The notes below the pieces were generated by a model. It saw nothing but the letters and a program-made list of their open reading frames with translations, was not told the DNA's origin and made no database searches. DNA of 64,000 bases from Ashinkailepas kermadecensis (lineage: Eukaryota > Arthropoda > Thecostraca > Neolepadidae). The translations under genes and the position numbers were made by a program. The first letter of the stretch is position 1, and every line of letters starts with the position of its first letter. The stretch covers positions 518,501-582,500 of the forward strand of contig JAOTOM010005140.1 of the NCBI GenBank assembly GCA_034440615.1, read 5' to 3'. Shown here piece after piece: positions 45,224 through 58,232 of the stretch.

Positions 45224-45950
45224 TACATATATGCATATGTGTAAACAGCAAGCTAAGGAATTTCCACGTTCAAGGGACTATGAAAGTGTGCGCAGTCAAA
45301 TAGGAGCCTATCTCATCAGATATAATACCGATAATAAAAATGAGCGGCTTCCAAATGTCCATAAAGTCATTTTGAGCGCAGCTCAAATGCAAAATTACAC
45401 GGACGGAGTTGCAGCCGCTGGTCGGCGGGCCATGGTGCTTCCGAAGTCACCAGCTGGGCGGCATTAACTTCCGCTCAGCTGAATGAGCAATTCATTGTAA
45501 TCAGCCGGAGCATTGAGGCCGATGTCAGTCGGTCGCGTTTGTCGCACATTACGACTCGCTGCTATGGGGGCCAGCCTATCGTCTCATAAACTCGGCCGCG
45601 TCGCTTTTGTGATATCTCACTGTGACGGGACAAGTAGTCGTTACAGGGAGATTGAAGGGAATGAGAGTGGACACCGGACTGCCCAGCGTCCATCGGTGGG
45701 GCTCACCCACTGAGCCGAGATAACCACTGATACAATCGCGCCAATTGGCATGTCAAACACGAGAACAGACCTGATCAGCAAGATCGGCGGGTGTCGCCAA
45801 CTGGCGATCCTTGCATTTCCAGCAGTCGTGCAGGTTCGTTCTCGCGGTACTTCGAAATCGGAATTGTCCAAGCTCTGATGTAGGGTGATTTTACATGATA
45901 TAATCGCCTGAGAAGTATATAACTTATAAGTATATAATATGTGTATAAAT
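45221..45950. other. Unrecognised sequence with a short open frame
   Basis: The + frame 45231-45467 (78 codons) has a fairly natural amino-acid mix but no motif I recognise; it may be an exon or chance. Confidence 0.3.
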
Positions 45951-45956
45951 ACACGC

Positions 45957-45998
<42 letters not shown>
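45950..45998 (+). repeat. (AC)n microsatellite
   Basis: CACACG run followed by pure AC. Confidence 0.96.
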
Positions 45999-46000
<2 letters not shown>

Positions 46001-46027
46001 ACACATACTCACGTGTGTGTTTGTTTG

Positions 46028-46108
46028 TGTGACACAAACAACAACGGGTCACAGTGACATGACATCAGCAACGACTGCGCACAGTGACATGACATCGACA
46101 ACGACATA
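46028..46108 (-). repeat. Inverted remnant of the 30-bp minisatellite
   Basis: Two to three units of AACGGGTCACAGTGACATGA type, the reverse complement of the array at 44788-45010. Confidence 0.85.
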
Positions 46109-46139
46109 CGTACACATATATGTATGCATATCCATATAT

Positions 46140-46362
46140 GAAAGGTAGAGGCGGAGGCAGGGGCGGAAGCATGGGCGATTTCATGGGGGATTGGTGGATG
46201 TGACCCAACCCCCATGAGAATGTGTCGCTTTGTTGGCCTATAAAAGCGCCACACCAGGAACGCTCGAGTGTACCATCACCCCTCTGCTCAACGAATTTGC
46301 TTCCTCCGAAGGTGCCCCTCCCTGGAAATGTCCCCATGGAAATTCCTGGATCCGGCCCTGAT
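46140..46362. mobile_element. Possible small DNA element with TATAAAAG motif
   Basis: The segment ends in GGATCCGGCCCTG, the mirror of the CAGGGCCGGATCC start common to non-autonomous DNA transposons. TATAAAAG at 46239-46246 is a consensus TATA box but has no recognisable gene after it. Confidence 0.3.
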
Positions 46363-46844
46363 GAGAGGAGGAATTAAATGTTATAATCCTAGCCTATGAA
46401 GGGAAACAACTAAAAACATAACTGACGTTATTTTTCAACGTAATCCTACACACAGCAAAAATAGGATCATTACCCGCCCAGCCTGCCCCCACACCAAAAC
46501 CTTATTCCACCTGTTTGCTCTGGCCTGACCAGATTTCAACAGCATCCTCACGCACATGCATGCGCGGCCGGGGGAGCCCTCAGGACACAGCGGGAAGGCA
46601 GAGCCACCGGAGCCGGAGTCGGCCGAAGTAGGCTGTGGTTGAAGACCTAATAACTATGCCCAATCCCCCCACACGGGCCTCAGCTCTGCTAAGGTATTGT
46701 GCGACCCTTTTGCTCCCATCCTCCAACGAAGCTTTAACTCTGCTGAAAGTCAGCCGTACCGGGATCAACAATCGCCTCTGGGGAGCGATCGTATTGGCTA
46801 CCACTGTTATTTAGTGCTGACTCATCTCTTTTCACATACCACAT
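46363..46844. other. No recognised feature
   Basis: Nothing identified. Confidence 0.4.
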
Positions 46845-46980
46845 CCGTCCTGCCCCATCCGTCCTGCCCATCCGTCCTGCCCCATCCGTCCTGCCCCATC
46901 CGTCCTGCCCATCCGTCCTGCCCCATTCGTCCTGCCCCATCCGTCCTGCCCCATCCGTCCTGCCCCATCCGTCCTGCTCG
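46845..46980 (+). repeat. 13-14-bp tandem repeat, ~9 copies
   Basis: CCCCATCCGTCCTG units, some with one C fewer. Confidence 0.95.
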
Positions 46981-47827
46981 GGCTGTGCAATCGCAACTGC
47001 ACCTATATCAATATGTGTACAAGTAGCCTTGGTTAGTAAAAAAAAGAAAAGTATTTTGTTATTTTGAGCTAGGGGCTTTAGTTTAACATTTTGTTGTTTG
47101 TTATTAGGATTTCGGAGAAAATAGACTGCGAAGGTCACTTCGCTCCCATTTGGTTTGAAGTACTGTGGCTTGATCTTTGAAACCATAAGCCTTGATTAGT
47201 GTGTTCTCACTAAATTAAATTTGAAGTAAGAGGAAATTGTGTGGGTAGGTGCTTACGCGATGAATTCTCTCTGGTATCCGTACATTTCTATAGTTATGAT
47301 AGAACTGCATAGCTCGCGTAGCCTCTACACGACTGGTGAGGTACGAAAGGGAATACTTTCCCCAAATCTTTGGCACAAGTCAAGTACTGTCATGTTATGT
47401 GACTTTTACGAAGTGGGAAGGGTAGAAAATCACCGGGTCACCAAAAAATATACCGGGTGAGGGTCACCATTGTCCGTTAATGACGTCGGTAATGATACCA
47501 TCCTCAAAGAGTACTACCGGGCATGTAGAGTGTCATTAACAGAGATAAAATAGACTCGTTTGCCTGGAGAGTTCCATTTGTCATTCCGTGCAGCACCAGC
47601 GGCAGGAGTATCATGACTCCAAAAACACCATGTTGAACCCAGTTTGACAACATATGCACTCCCAGTGTACATGCTGGTGACACGGGCATGACCCATCCTG
47701 AACACTTGTAAAATCCTCATGACACCGGGTATATCCGGTCGGAACTCGACCATACGCATGCAACTCTGTGCGCACAAAATCTAGACACCAATATTAACTT
47801 CAGTAACCCTTCCTAACGCCGATGAAA
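46981..47827. other. No recognised feature
   Basis: Nothing identified. Confidence 0.4.
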
Positions 47828-47829
47828 CT

Positions 47830-47906
47830 CGTCCGTAACGCGTCCGTAACGCGTCCGTAACGCGTCCGTAACGCGTCCGTAACGCGTCCGTAACGCGTCC
47901 GTAACG
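47830..47906 (+). repeat. 11-bp tandem repeat, 7 copies
   Basis: CGTCCGTAACG repeated exactly. Confidence 0.96.
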
Positions 47907-48719
47907 CCTCGAATGTGCCAGTCGCGCTTCCAGGAAGCCTCTGTAACGCCATTGATACTCGTCCGTGATGCGTCTCGCACGCGCCGGTGCACCGCGATGA
48001 TCCGACGCGGAGCATACGGAACAGTGCGCCCCATACAATAATGCCCATTCACTCGGATAGTTGTGTTTGAGGCATCACATGCACAGATGTAGCATCGAAA
48101 ACGAATAATGTGCATCATGTACAGTTTTAAGTATCAGGTAGACAGCTGGCGTACTCGATACTCAAGTGAAGCATCAAGATTGATTCAAGCCATGAAGACA
48201 AACAGCTGCGCTGTTGAACAAACCAGAAAATAAACGCAACATCACACATCGGCACTCCTCAGTAGCTTATACGTACTTGGCAGAAAAACGCACACCAAGT
48301 GTTCAAACTTTGGTGGTGCGCAGAACCTAAGCAACACCCGTGAAAAGTACAAACGGCATTGGCTTCCTCCCGACATTTCAATTGCTTCAGAACTTTACCA
48401 CTTCAGTACCTGGGCGTGGATGCTGTCCATAACCTTGGTGGTCACCTACCCCAGGTTTGCGTCGATGACTAGAAAGAACTTCGTCCAAGGACATTCAGAC
48501 GGCTCGCTATGGGCCTTATCTCTCATAAAGCACCAAATAAAAAGATAATCTGTTCAGAGCGGAAGGGTTTCCTCGTCGTCGCCAGTGGCAAACCCTTGAT
48601 CCTCAACCATGATGATCAGTGCCAGAGGCTGGTCAAAATTCAAGGCCACAGTGTGTGGCAACTCACGAATATTTTCCCGCCTCCATTGAAGAGACAGGGC
48701 AGGGTCAAAACAATATAAG
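47907..48719. other. No recognised feature
   Basis: Nothing identified. Confidence 0.4.
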
Positions 48720-49320
48720 GTCTGGTCAGGTCACGCCATATGGCCATGTAAAGTAAGTGCAGGCTTTAATACGCCCGAAAAATCACTTTTGCAATATGAA
48801 ATCGTGTTCCAAGAAGAACTGATATGATACTAAAACATCTTTGTAAACCGTCTAGCTTCTGACCTCGTACCCTGACCTCAGGTCAATCTGGACAATGCAC
48901 AAATTGATAAACCGATCTATTCAGCCTTGGCCTAGGTGTGCACTGCATGGGAAGCAATTCCAAAGTAAGGTCAAATCAGGTCAAATTAGGCAAAATTTGG
49001 TCAGCTTGTACGAGGTCAGGTCATCTCAGGGCATTCGATTGTCACCCAATGTCATGCCATACGACTTAGGCAGTGCTGAAACCGAATTCAAATATCACTT
49101 GGCGAGGAACAGCAACATTCTGCACAATATGGTATTGTGTAGAATATACATGATAAGTGACCGGACCTTGTTTTATTCACCTTTGACGTATAAATTAACT
49201 CAGAATGCTCATGTCATGCTCTTTGTCGTTTTTGGCGTTAAAATTACTCCCAAAATGAATTTTCCCGACCAAATACGGCAACAATATGAGGAACTTGACC
49301 TGACTTCAGATCAGTAATCG
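48720..49320. promoter_or_regulatory. Cluster of AGGTCA half-sites
   Basis: AGGTCA or TGACCT occurs about ten times, some in close pairs (for example AGGTCAAATCAGGTCAAATT near 48968 and GAGGTCAGGTCA near 49013). These are nuclear-receptor half-sites, but similar GGTCA-rich phrases also belong to local repeats, so function is doubtful. Confidence 0.25.
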
Positions 49321-50436
49321 TGACCTTAATTAACATTTCAGATAGTCGTTTGTTCGTTTGAATGAAAGGAGAGCATGCTCCGAGTTTTGTGTTTATATGC
49401 TGCAACTACTTCAATTGGCGGGACTTTGAATATTTTGGAACATCACTCCCTTTGACCAGTTCCAGGTCAATGGCCTTTGACGACCTAGACCTGAAAATTG
49501 TACAGATATGCAAGAGATATATAATATGCTACTGAAAATGTGGTCTCTGTGTCTTCTCGCTCGGTCTCTGCTGCAGCAAAAACAAAAATATGAGGGGACA
49601 GCTGTTCAGCCCTCCCCTAACCCGGCGAGGGATACAAATCAATCTTCCAAGTTTTCAAAAACCTAACCTAACATAACCTAACCCAGCCCAGCCTCGTTTA
49701 CTGCTTTAAGGAGATAAAACGTGAGCAAAATGTATCTCATAAACACCCTAAACTGCAATGTTGCCCATAATTGTTGAATCCGTCCCTTGCCACAACCGAC
49801 GTCTGGACACGTCATTCAGTATCTTATACGCGATGTAGGGCAAAACTGTGGTGATATAATCAGTGCGAACATGAATATAGGAGCCATGAACACCCTGTTA
49901 CTACCAGGCCTTTGCCTTAGATCACATTGTCCCCGCCAGGCCGAGGCTGAGCATGAGAAAGTCAGAAAGCCAGCGCCATTGTTGTTCGATGGGCTTCTGT
50001 TCCCCATGGATGCAACTGTGTTACCTCTGCCTATGTAAGCACAACACAGTAGAATCATACACTATACACATAAGCATGTAGTCGTTGCTTCCTTACCTGC
50101 TTAATGTCCTTGTTGTCGAATGTTGTTGACATCCGCGGAGTTCGCTTGCACCACCGGCCGCTGAAGCGAACATGGCGTCCGCTGAAGCGGACATGGCGTC
50201 CGCACGCTGCATGTCGAATTGTGGCGAGTGGCTCGTAGCGCCCTCAAAACTCTTCCGTCAGCTGATGCAACACCATCCTTACGCTGGGTTACTCTCAATG
50301 ACCTCAATTCCGCGTCAAACATGAATCCCGGGAGTGCTCAGAGTGTCATGGCAACTGCTGACTCCGTACGAACCTTGTCAGCACTCTTCACAATGGGGTG
50401 CAACAAACCAGGGACGAGGGAAGTTTGGACAGGAAA
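49321..50436. other. Fragment of repeat D front part; otherwise unrecognised
   Basis: About 49455-49500 matches 10545-10595. CCTAA units lie at 49663-49683. A 21-bp repeat with GAACATGGCGTCCGCTGAAG lies at 50158-50205. Confidence 0.5.
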
Positions 50437-53400
50437 GGGGCGTCGCCACCGGGGGGGGGGGGGGGGGGGCAGACGGGGGCAGTCGCCCCTCCTGCCGTGA
50501 GACTGCCCCCCCCCCCCTGAAATTTGAGGAGGCCCTTATCCGGAAATGCACATTGAAAAAGGTGAGCAAGGAGGCCGACGAGACAGACGATCGTGCTATC
50601 AAGGAGGCCCCAAGACTGGCAGCGAGGCTCCCGGGAAATCTTATCAGGTCCTAATAAGAGATATATGACAGATATTGGGAGGAGGCCCTCAGGACGAAAA
50701 GGATGCCACCGAGACGGGCAAAAAGCCACCCAGGTTAGACAAGAAGGCTTCCGATGGGTGGCAGGATATTCTAAATTTGGAAAACGAGGCTCCAAGGATG
50801 GAAGAGGAGGCCCCTACAATATAAAATAATGAATCATAGGAGATATTTATCAGGACGCAAAAGGGAGCCCCAAGATGGGTAAGAAGGTCACCACAGGAAT
50901 GAGACAATGCTACTGAGACCAGCCAGATGAGGCCCATGTTTTGGAAGAGGAGGACCCTAGCAGAGAAGATTTGGAACTATGGCACAAAATCACCCTGCTA
51001 AGAGGATAATGAGGCTCAAAACACAGGTGAGGAGGCCTCCAAGACGTGAGAGGAGGGCCCTGATTTGACAAAGGAGTCACCTAGGAGAGGATAGGAGGCC
51101 CCAGAAATAACGAGCGTGCCAATAATTGGCACGGAGGCCCCCAGGATTGCAAAGAAGGCCCACAGGATTGCAAAGGAGGCTCCCAGGATTGCAAAGGAGG
51201 CCCCCAGGATTGCAAAGGAGGCCCCCAGGATTGCAAAGGAGGCCCCAGGATTGCAAAGGAGGCCCACAGGATTGCAAAGTAGGCCCTCAGGATTGCAAAG
51301 GAGGTGCCCAGGATTGCAAAGGAGGCCACCAGGATTGCAAAGGAGGCCCCAGGATTGCAAAGGAGGGCCCTAGGATCGCAATGGAGGCCCCAGGATTGCA
51401 AAGGAGGCCCAAAGGATTGCAAAGGAGGCCCCAATACGGGAAGGGAGGCCCAAGAAAATGAGAGGAGGCCAGAAGACGGAAGAGAAAGCCAGTGGATATG
51501 AGATTGGGTTTCGGAGACGCAAAAGCAGGCCTAAAAATGGACAAGGTTCCACCAAGATAGAAAAGGATGATCCAGAAACTTGGCAGGGGGCACCTAATTC
51601 GGAAGAGGACGACACAGGATTGGAAATGAGACCCCATGATGAACAAAGAGGCACCTAAAACAAAAGAGAAAGACCATTAGATAAGAAGGATGGCTCCCAG
51701 GCGAGAAAGAAGGCTCCAAGACGGGTAAGAAAGTCCCCAGGAGATGACAAGGCAACTGAGATAGGAGAGGGTGCTTGTAATTTGGAAGATGAGGAACCTG
51801 GGAAAGAAGATGAGTCCACCAGGAGATAAGAGGCCACCCTTAAAATGGGCGAAGGTCGAATCAAAACACAGAGCAGGAGGCCCCCAAGACGTGAGAGGAG
51901 GCCCCTAATTTGAAAAAGAAGGCCTCTAGAAGAGAAAAGGAGGCCCCTGCCGGACTCGAGAGGAGTCCCTCAAGACGGAGTAGGCGGTCTCCAGGGCCGA
52001 ATGAGGACCTGAAGACCGGAAGGATTTCCCAGGAAATGAGAGGAGGCCCTTAAGATGGGAGTGGTAGCAGGTATGGAAGAAGGTGAGGTTTCCAAAATTT
52101 AAGATCCCCTCAAGACGGGTAAGGCTTTGCCAGGACAAAGGAGGCCCACGAGGCGTGGAAGGAGGGCCCTAATTTGGCAGAGAATGCCCCTGGAGCATGA
52201 GAGGAAGCCCCATGCCATGCTAAGGGGGCTCCAGGATGTAGGAGGAGGCCCTCCAAAACGGGAGAGGAGGGCCATTGACTATGGAGGAGGGTAGGTAGGA
52301 CACAAGAGGAGACATCCAAAACCGGTAAAGAGGCTCCAGGAAATGAGACCAGACCCCTAAGACGCGAGAGGAGACCTATAATTTGCAAGAGGAAGCCCCT
52401 AAGAAATGGTAGGAGTCGTGCCGGGGTACTTGAGAATCACGGTATGGGCCCAAAACGATCCGGTCGGGGCCCCTGAAAATCACGCTGTGCCTGGGGCACC
52501 AAAAAGTCACGCCCGGACCATGAAAATCACGCTAGGGGCACGACATGTCGTACCGTTCCCCGATAGTCTCATTGGGACACAAATGAAGCCGGGGAAACGA
52601 AAAATAATCCGGACATGGATAATCACTCTGGGAACCCAACAATGGCGCCAAAAGCCTCCAAAACGTATTGGACCCCCCAAGAGTGTCGAGGTCGCTAAAA
52701 CTAGCGCTAGGGATCCAAGCAAATGACGTCGGGATACAAAAGATTACATTGGACTACAAAAAGTCGCGTCGCAGCCTTTCAACATCACACTGGGGGCCAA
52801 AAAGATCGTGTCGGGCCCCCAAAAGTTACAGCTTCCACCAAAAAAACAATTATCAACCCGAATGTGACTCTGCGGCCTCACAAATCGGGTCAAAGTCCCC
52901 CAAAAACCCGTTGGGCACCGAAAAAATTGTGCCCTGGCCTCCAAAAGTCGCGCTGGGGCCACCAAAATTCGCGTCGGTCCACCAAAATTCGTGCAGGGGG
53001 CTCCAAATAAATACGGCGGGCCCAGAAAACTCGCTCCGAGGCCCGAAAATATGCAACAGGAACTGCCAAGATCGCGCTGGGGTCACAGCTAAGTACAACG
53101 CGCCCCGGAAACTCGAACTGTTTCCCCCAAATATCGCGCTCGGGACCCACAATTACCATCGGTAGACCCAATAATTTGGTCTGGGCATAAAAAATTAACG
53201 TCGGGGCTCCCAATAATTGGCGTCTAGGGCCCCACATAAGCACAGTGTGACCCGAAAAATCGCATAGGTATCCCAACAAAAATCAAACCGGAGCCCTCCA
53301 AAATAAATCAATAAGGAGGGATTCAAAAAAATAAGTGTCCGGGTCAGAAAAATGGCTCTGGAGTACCGCACATATCATCAGATGCCTTCACAAATAGCGT

Positions 53401-54760
53401 ACGGTCCAGAAAAGCATACCGGAGCTCGAACAAATCGAGGTGAGATACAAAAACATGGCGCCAAGAGGTCGAAAAATCAGACCGGGATTCGGACTCTAAA
53501 GACAATTCAGAAAAGATCCACAAAATCGCGTTGAACCCAGGAAACTGGCGTTGGGTCCCCGGAACCACGCGCCTGGGCGCGATAAATCGCGCTGGGATCC
53601 AGAAAAATCGCACCGAAGTCCCAAAATTGTACTGGGGCCCCACAAATCTGCGTCAGAAGCCCCAAATATACACAGCGGGACCCTAAGAGCACAACGGGGG
53701 CCGAAAGTGCAACTGGCCCTCCAAAGCGCGCGGTCTCGCAAAAAGCGACAGGGCCTTAAAACATGCGTTGCAGCCCTAAATAAACATACCGGGAGCTATA
53801 AAAAATACACCGGAAGGTCTCAGGGCACACAGGGGCCATGCGACCGCACAAGGACCTGAAAAAGGTGCTGGAGCCGCAACAAGCAACATGGTCCCAAAAC
53901 GAACAAAAAGACCGAGCACTAATTAAACACATCGGGATCTTTCAAAGCGCCCCGACACCTAAAAAAATCGTCGGTGCACAAAAAAGCAGCAACACCCTAA
54001 AACGAGCAGGGAGGGGTTTCGAAAATATGTTTGGCACGTAACAAAAATGGATTGGAGCCCTAAGACACATCCGTAGACAAAGAGAGACGAAACAGGTCCA
54101 AAAGAGAACACTGAGGCAGGGCCTCGGTTCGGTAGCCAATCTGGGAGCATGTTTAATCAAAGATAGGATTGGAAGATTGGAAGTAGGCAAGTAATTATCG
54201 AATTTAATTAATCGAATTTTCGCAGCGAACGTCCATACGAAGCATTCCATCACGTTAAATATGGCGCAAGTCTATCATGTGGCAGCAATTAGCAAAACGT
54301 AGGAGGCCTAGCAGAACCCGTAGCATCGCACGAAGTGTGGCGAATGCGCCGAATGCGCAAGATGGGTGTGCGTGTGCACGAACTTTTTCGTCATGGCGAA
54401 CGGGCGCTATGAACTGGAATGTCTGAAATTGGGAAATTTTACATTTTAAAGTGATTTGCGTAGGTGTAATTTCAGCAGTGTGAGGTGACTTATCAAGGGA
54501 TACCAAAAGAAAGCATTCGAACAGGGTGGGGGAGTTAGGGTTGAAATCTGACGAGTCAGAAACGATAGTGGTAGATTAGGCCCCTCCATAGGATAATTCA
54601 GTTGGTCACTAATTATTTGATTTAAAAAGGTCCCCTTTGACAAAATAGTGGTCGAAATCCAAGGACTATTTAATGGGCTAAGTGGATCCCGCCAAATACG
54701 TTTCCCGCCCCCTCCCCATTGACGAAAATATAGGTACGCCACTGGTCTCCCAATAATTTT
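50437..54760 (+). repeat. Composite phrase-repeat element, most complete copy
   Basis: Four consecutive blocks: A (about 50520-52405, AGGAGGCCCC... phrases), B (52410-53750, GGGGCCCCTGAAAATCAC phrases), C (53760-54130, CCCTAAAAAA phrases) and D (54130-54690, non-periodic tail). It starts beside a long G run and GGGGGCAGTCGCCCC, and ends near 54700-54760 with C-rich sequence and GGTACGCCACTGG, the mirror of the CAGTGGCGTA start seen at many DNA transposon ends. Blocks occur separately at 1567-2340 (A, inverted), 35958-36960 (C+D) and 38521-40495 (B). No open frame is credible. Confidence 0.75.
51133..51430 (-). repeat. 23-25-bp minisatellite in block A
   Basis: About 13 units of GGAGGCCCCCAGGATTGCAA, inverted relative to 2066-2336. 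Confidence 0.92.
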
Positions 54761-55640
54761 CAGAAACATACGCCCATGGGGCAAAGCCAACATTGAGGGG
54801 GCAAATTCCCCCTCATAAGCATACGAAACAACACCGATGCCCATACAAGATGGGAGGAATGATGTTTCAAATGCATTTTCTTCCTACAAACTTCTCTTCT
54901 GTGATTACAGCCTGCATGATTAGAGCTTCCCAGCTTCAATACCTTCTCAACGACGTCATTTACAAAACGGTACAGCACAGCGAAAACCATGGGCGTGACG
55001 GCGTGGAATTTGAAGGTTTTGCATTATTTATGCATTGCCATTGTTGCATTGTTGCATTGTCATTTGTGCACTGTTGTTCAACAAGGTTTGTTCTTGCCGT
55101 GAATTTATTCACTGAGGATTTATTATTTTAGCTTGTGTGCTAGGTGCCTTGCAGCCAGCACCAACTGTTGTTAAAAATCAATCAATCCCTAAAATGTCGA
55201 TCAGAAAAACAATTCAATCCATTCCTCGTTGTCACCTTCGCGAAATTGTCGCCCTAGGACTGAAAAAGTATCGTTTAGGCTTGCTTATGACATTAAGCTG
55301 GTGGGAATGACTAACAGTAGTTATGGACACATAAATTCCACCAATCGCGCAAAATACAACATTTCACATCTTCTTTTTTCGGAATTTCCGAGAATGTCAT
55401 GACCATTCCTAAGGTGCCCACGGCCCCAGATTTCATGTTCACCCCCAAAATTCAGATTGGGCGAACTTCGAAATCGACGCCGTTTGTAATGATTTGGTTA
55501 TCAATGCCAAATCGACGCCGCTTGATCTCCTTTCATTTACCTAACATATGCACCATTGTGTAGTACAGTGTCCCATACGGAATCCTCACATGCACAATGT
55601 CCCATGAACGTAAATATTGAAGTCCCATGAATGTTGTGAA
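54761..55640. other. No recognised gene
   Basis: GCATTGTTGCATTG microrepeats near 55030-55060; nothing else. Confidence 0.4.
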
Positions 55641-55644
55641 GATG

Positions 55645-56440
55645 ATGTCTACAGGCACGGCTTACGTGTACTGTGACAGCAAAGTGATTTGCAATAGGTG
55701 TTCGACTGAACGTCCATGTAAATAATGCTCTGCAGGTGAAAAGAAAGCATAATTGTACTTCTTGGTGTAATATTAGCATGGTCAAATATGGTCAGACTGC
55801 ATCGTTGTCGTGTTTGATGGCATTCAGTATGTGTTGTAAGTATAAAGTAACCACCAGATGTTCTGAAGTAAAATTACTCCGTTGCACGCAAATAAGCCAC
55901 GACACTATGGGGATCATAAAATGTTCAACCCTTGTTGAGGAAGCTACATGACCTGCATTGGGCAGCTACAAATGTGCAAGTTGGAAAAACAAGTTCTCAT
56001 CATCGGACGTTTGTTTCGTTGTTGTATCCCGTCGTTGTTCAATCGTGCACTATTTAGTGAGCACTATTTATTCAATTGTGCACTATTACACTATTCAATT
56101 GTGCAGTAATGTGCAATAATGTGCAGTATGCAGGGAGTGCCCAAAACCTGAGCAATGAAACCACAGAAGCTTGTGAAAATGTTGACGTTTTCGTGGACGC
56201 GCTATGTATACCGTGACAAGAAACGCGTGCGTTTGCACTACAATAGGGATTCCAGTGTACGTCCATGTAAATGATGCCTACAGGTAGAATGAAGACATAA
56301 TTGTAATTGATGTTATTATGTGGTTGATTGATGTGACACGGTGAGATGTTTCGATTACCAGACCACCAGTTAATGATAACCTATCGTTCCCAAGTAAAAT
56401 TACGTCGTCACACGTAGATAAGCCTATGGATAACCTATCG
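55645..56440 (+). repeat. Diverged direct duplication (~250 bp, step ~545)
   Basis: 55650-55905 and 56190-56435 share AACGTCCATGTAAAT/TACGTCCATGTAAAT, GCATAATTGTA/ACATAATTGTA, ACCACCAG and AAGTAAAATTAC...ATAAGCC in the same order. Confidence 0.75.
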
Positions 56441-56579
56441 TTAATGGATGACCTTGAACTTTGCAAAGTTTATTAAGGCAAACTATGAGACTTACATCAA
56501 TATGTTTTAAATGTTTAAATAGTTTTCTTAAGCAAACATTTTTAAATCGCCCTTTTATTTCATTGTTCGATCCCCAGTA

Positions 56580-57110
56580 GTATTCCAATGGCAGAAAACG
56601 TACTCGAAATCCGTGCGTTCCGAAAATCGCAAAATCATAGAAAGCCATGGAGAACGGACGACTATATGGGATATTTTACAGCAAAACGCATTTAAATGAA
56701 TATATGGCTGCCTAATCATGCCAGTTTGTATTTCTGATATCAAATTGATAAGTATAAATGGGCTATGGTCCGAAGAAGGTCACGAGGTCACGAGATCATG
56801 GGGCTACAAAGTCAAACCTGAGAAATGCTAATATTTTATCACGGAATGTTTTCTTTCATCATTTTTCTTCTCCGAAATGCACAATATGTCACACTTCCTT
56901 TTCATTATCGATGATATATCTATCAACAAAGATACCCTTGTTATATGACCTCAAAATACTGCCGGAGGCTATGACTCAGAAACCATTAGTCGGATCCGGC
57001 TAAAAGTTGTTCAGGCGTGTTCAGAGTATAAGAATACCCTGAACACCAATTTTGATCAAAATACAAATTTATTTGGTGTACAATTTGAAAATATTTGGTT
57101 GATCTGTCGT
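56580..57110 (+). repeat. Dispersed repeat D, copy 2
   Basis: Direct-orientation partner of 10650-11170. Confidence 0.75.
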
Positions 57111-57202
57111 GGAACGCACCGTATACCATAAATATATTATAATGATACATGGATGAATGCATCATCTTCATAGATATGCATATAGATACCGAGAGGTATA
57201 TA

Positions 57203-57204
<2 letters not shown>

Positions 57205-57285
<81 letters not shown>
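57205..57285. repeat. (AT)n microsatellite
   Basis: Pure AT run flanked by ATATGC and ATCGATATAC. Confidence 0.96.
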
Positions 57286-57288
<3 letters not shown>

Positions 57289-57539
57289 GATATACATCTA
57301 CATACATGGATATCCATATATCCATAAATTTCCAGACTAGCTGTGCCTGTGTGGTGTGGATGAATGTGGAGTGATCAGGACTTCAGGAACTTTAGTGAGT
57401 ACTCGTACTTAACGTATCGAGGGTGAGTCGGATGTTCCCGCCCAAGGCCTATCGGTGCCCGCCTATGTCTTAAGTAATGTCATATATTCTTATATTTAGC
57501 CGCTGATTGGCCGAAATTTTTGCTTTGTGATGCACGCAG

Positions 57540-58232
57540 ATCGGGTGGGTATACTCTGTCGCCCTGGGTTGTTGCCGTGCCCATTCTCCGAAACTATCGA
57601 ACCGAATTTCAGCAAACTTTCACCAATCGATGCATTGGGGTCGATTTACTTGGGACTTTTGAATATGGTGGCTCTCACCGTTACGTAACACTATTAAATT
57701 ACCCCAGAAATTTGGAACGGACATTTTGGAAATATTGCCGTGCCCATGCTCCTAAACGGCTGAACTGAATTTCATGAAACCTTCACCAATCGATGCAGCA
57801 TAGTCGATTTACTTGGACTTTACAAAGCGGTGACTTTGACCTTGACCTAAGGTGTCGCAAAATATGTACAACTATATTTTCAATTATTGCGTGCCCATGC
57901 TCCTAAACCACTGAACCGAATTTCATGAAACCTTAACCAATCGACGCGACGTGGTCGATATGCTTGGGGCTTTTCAATATGGTGACCTTGGCCTTATGTC
58001 AAAGTAATCAAAGATGCTTGAAACTCTTTTTATGGCTTGTTGCGCCACCCTTGATCCGAAAGTACCGAACCGAACTTCATTAAACCCTAACCAATCGACG
58101 TGACGTGGTCGATATACTTGGCACTTTTCAATATGGTGACATTGGCCTCCGGTCAAGGTCATCAAGAATGCAAAAATATTTTTAAGGATTGTTGCGCAGC
58201 CCATGCTCAGAAAGTACTCAACCGAATTTCGG
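57540..58232 (-). repeat. 153-bp satellite, inverted wing (~4 units)
   Basis: AATCGA landmarks at 57625, 57788, 57939 and 58093. Units read CCAATCGACGTGACGTGGTC with TTCAATATGGTGAC, the reverse complement of the right wing. Confidence 0.9.

Noticed and set aside
45231..45467. 78-codon frame as a gene
   Set aside because: No homology recognised, starts within an AT microsatellite edge and lacks supporting signals; left as unassigned.
52406..53279. Long frames in the phrase repeat (for example 165 codons at 52668-53165)
   Set aside because: Composition of the repeat; the homologous block at 38.5-40.5 kb has the frames broken at different places.
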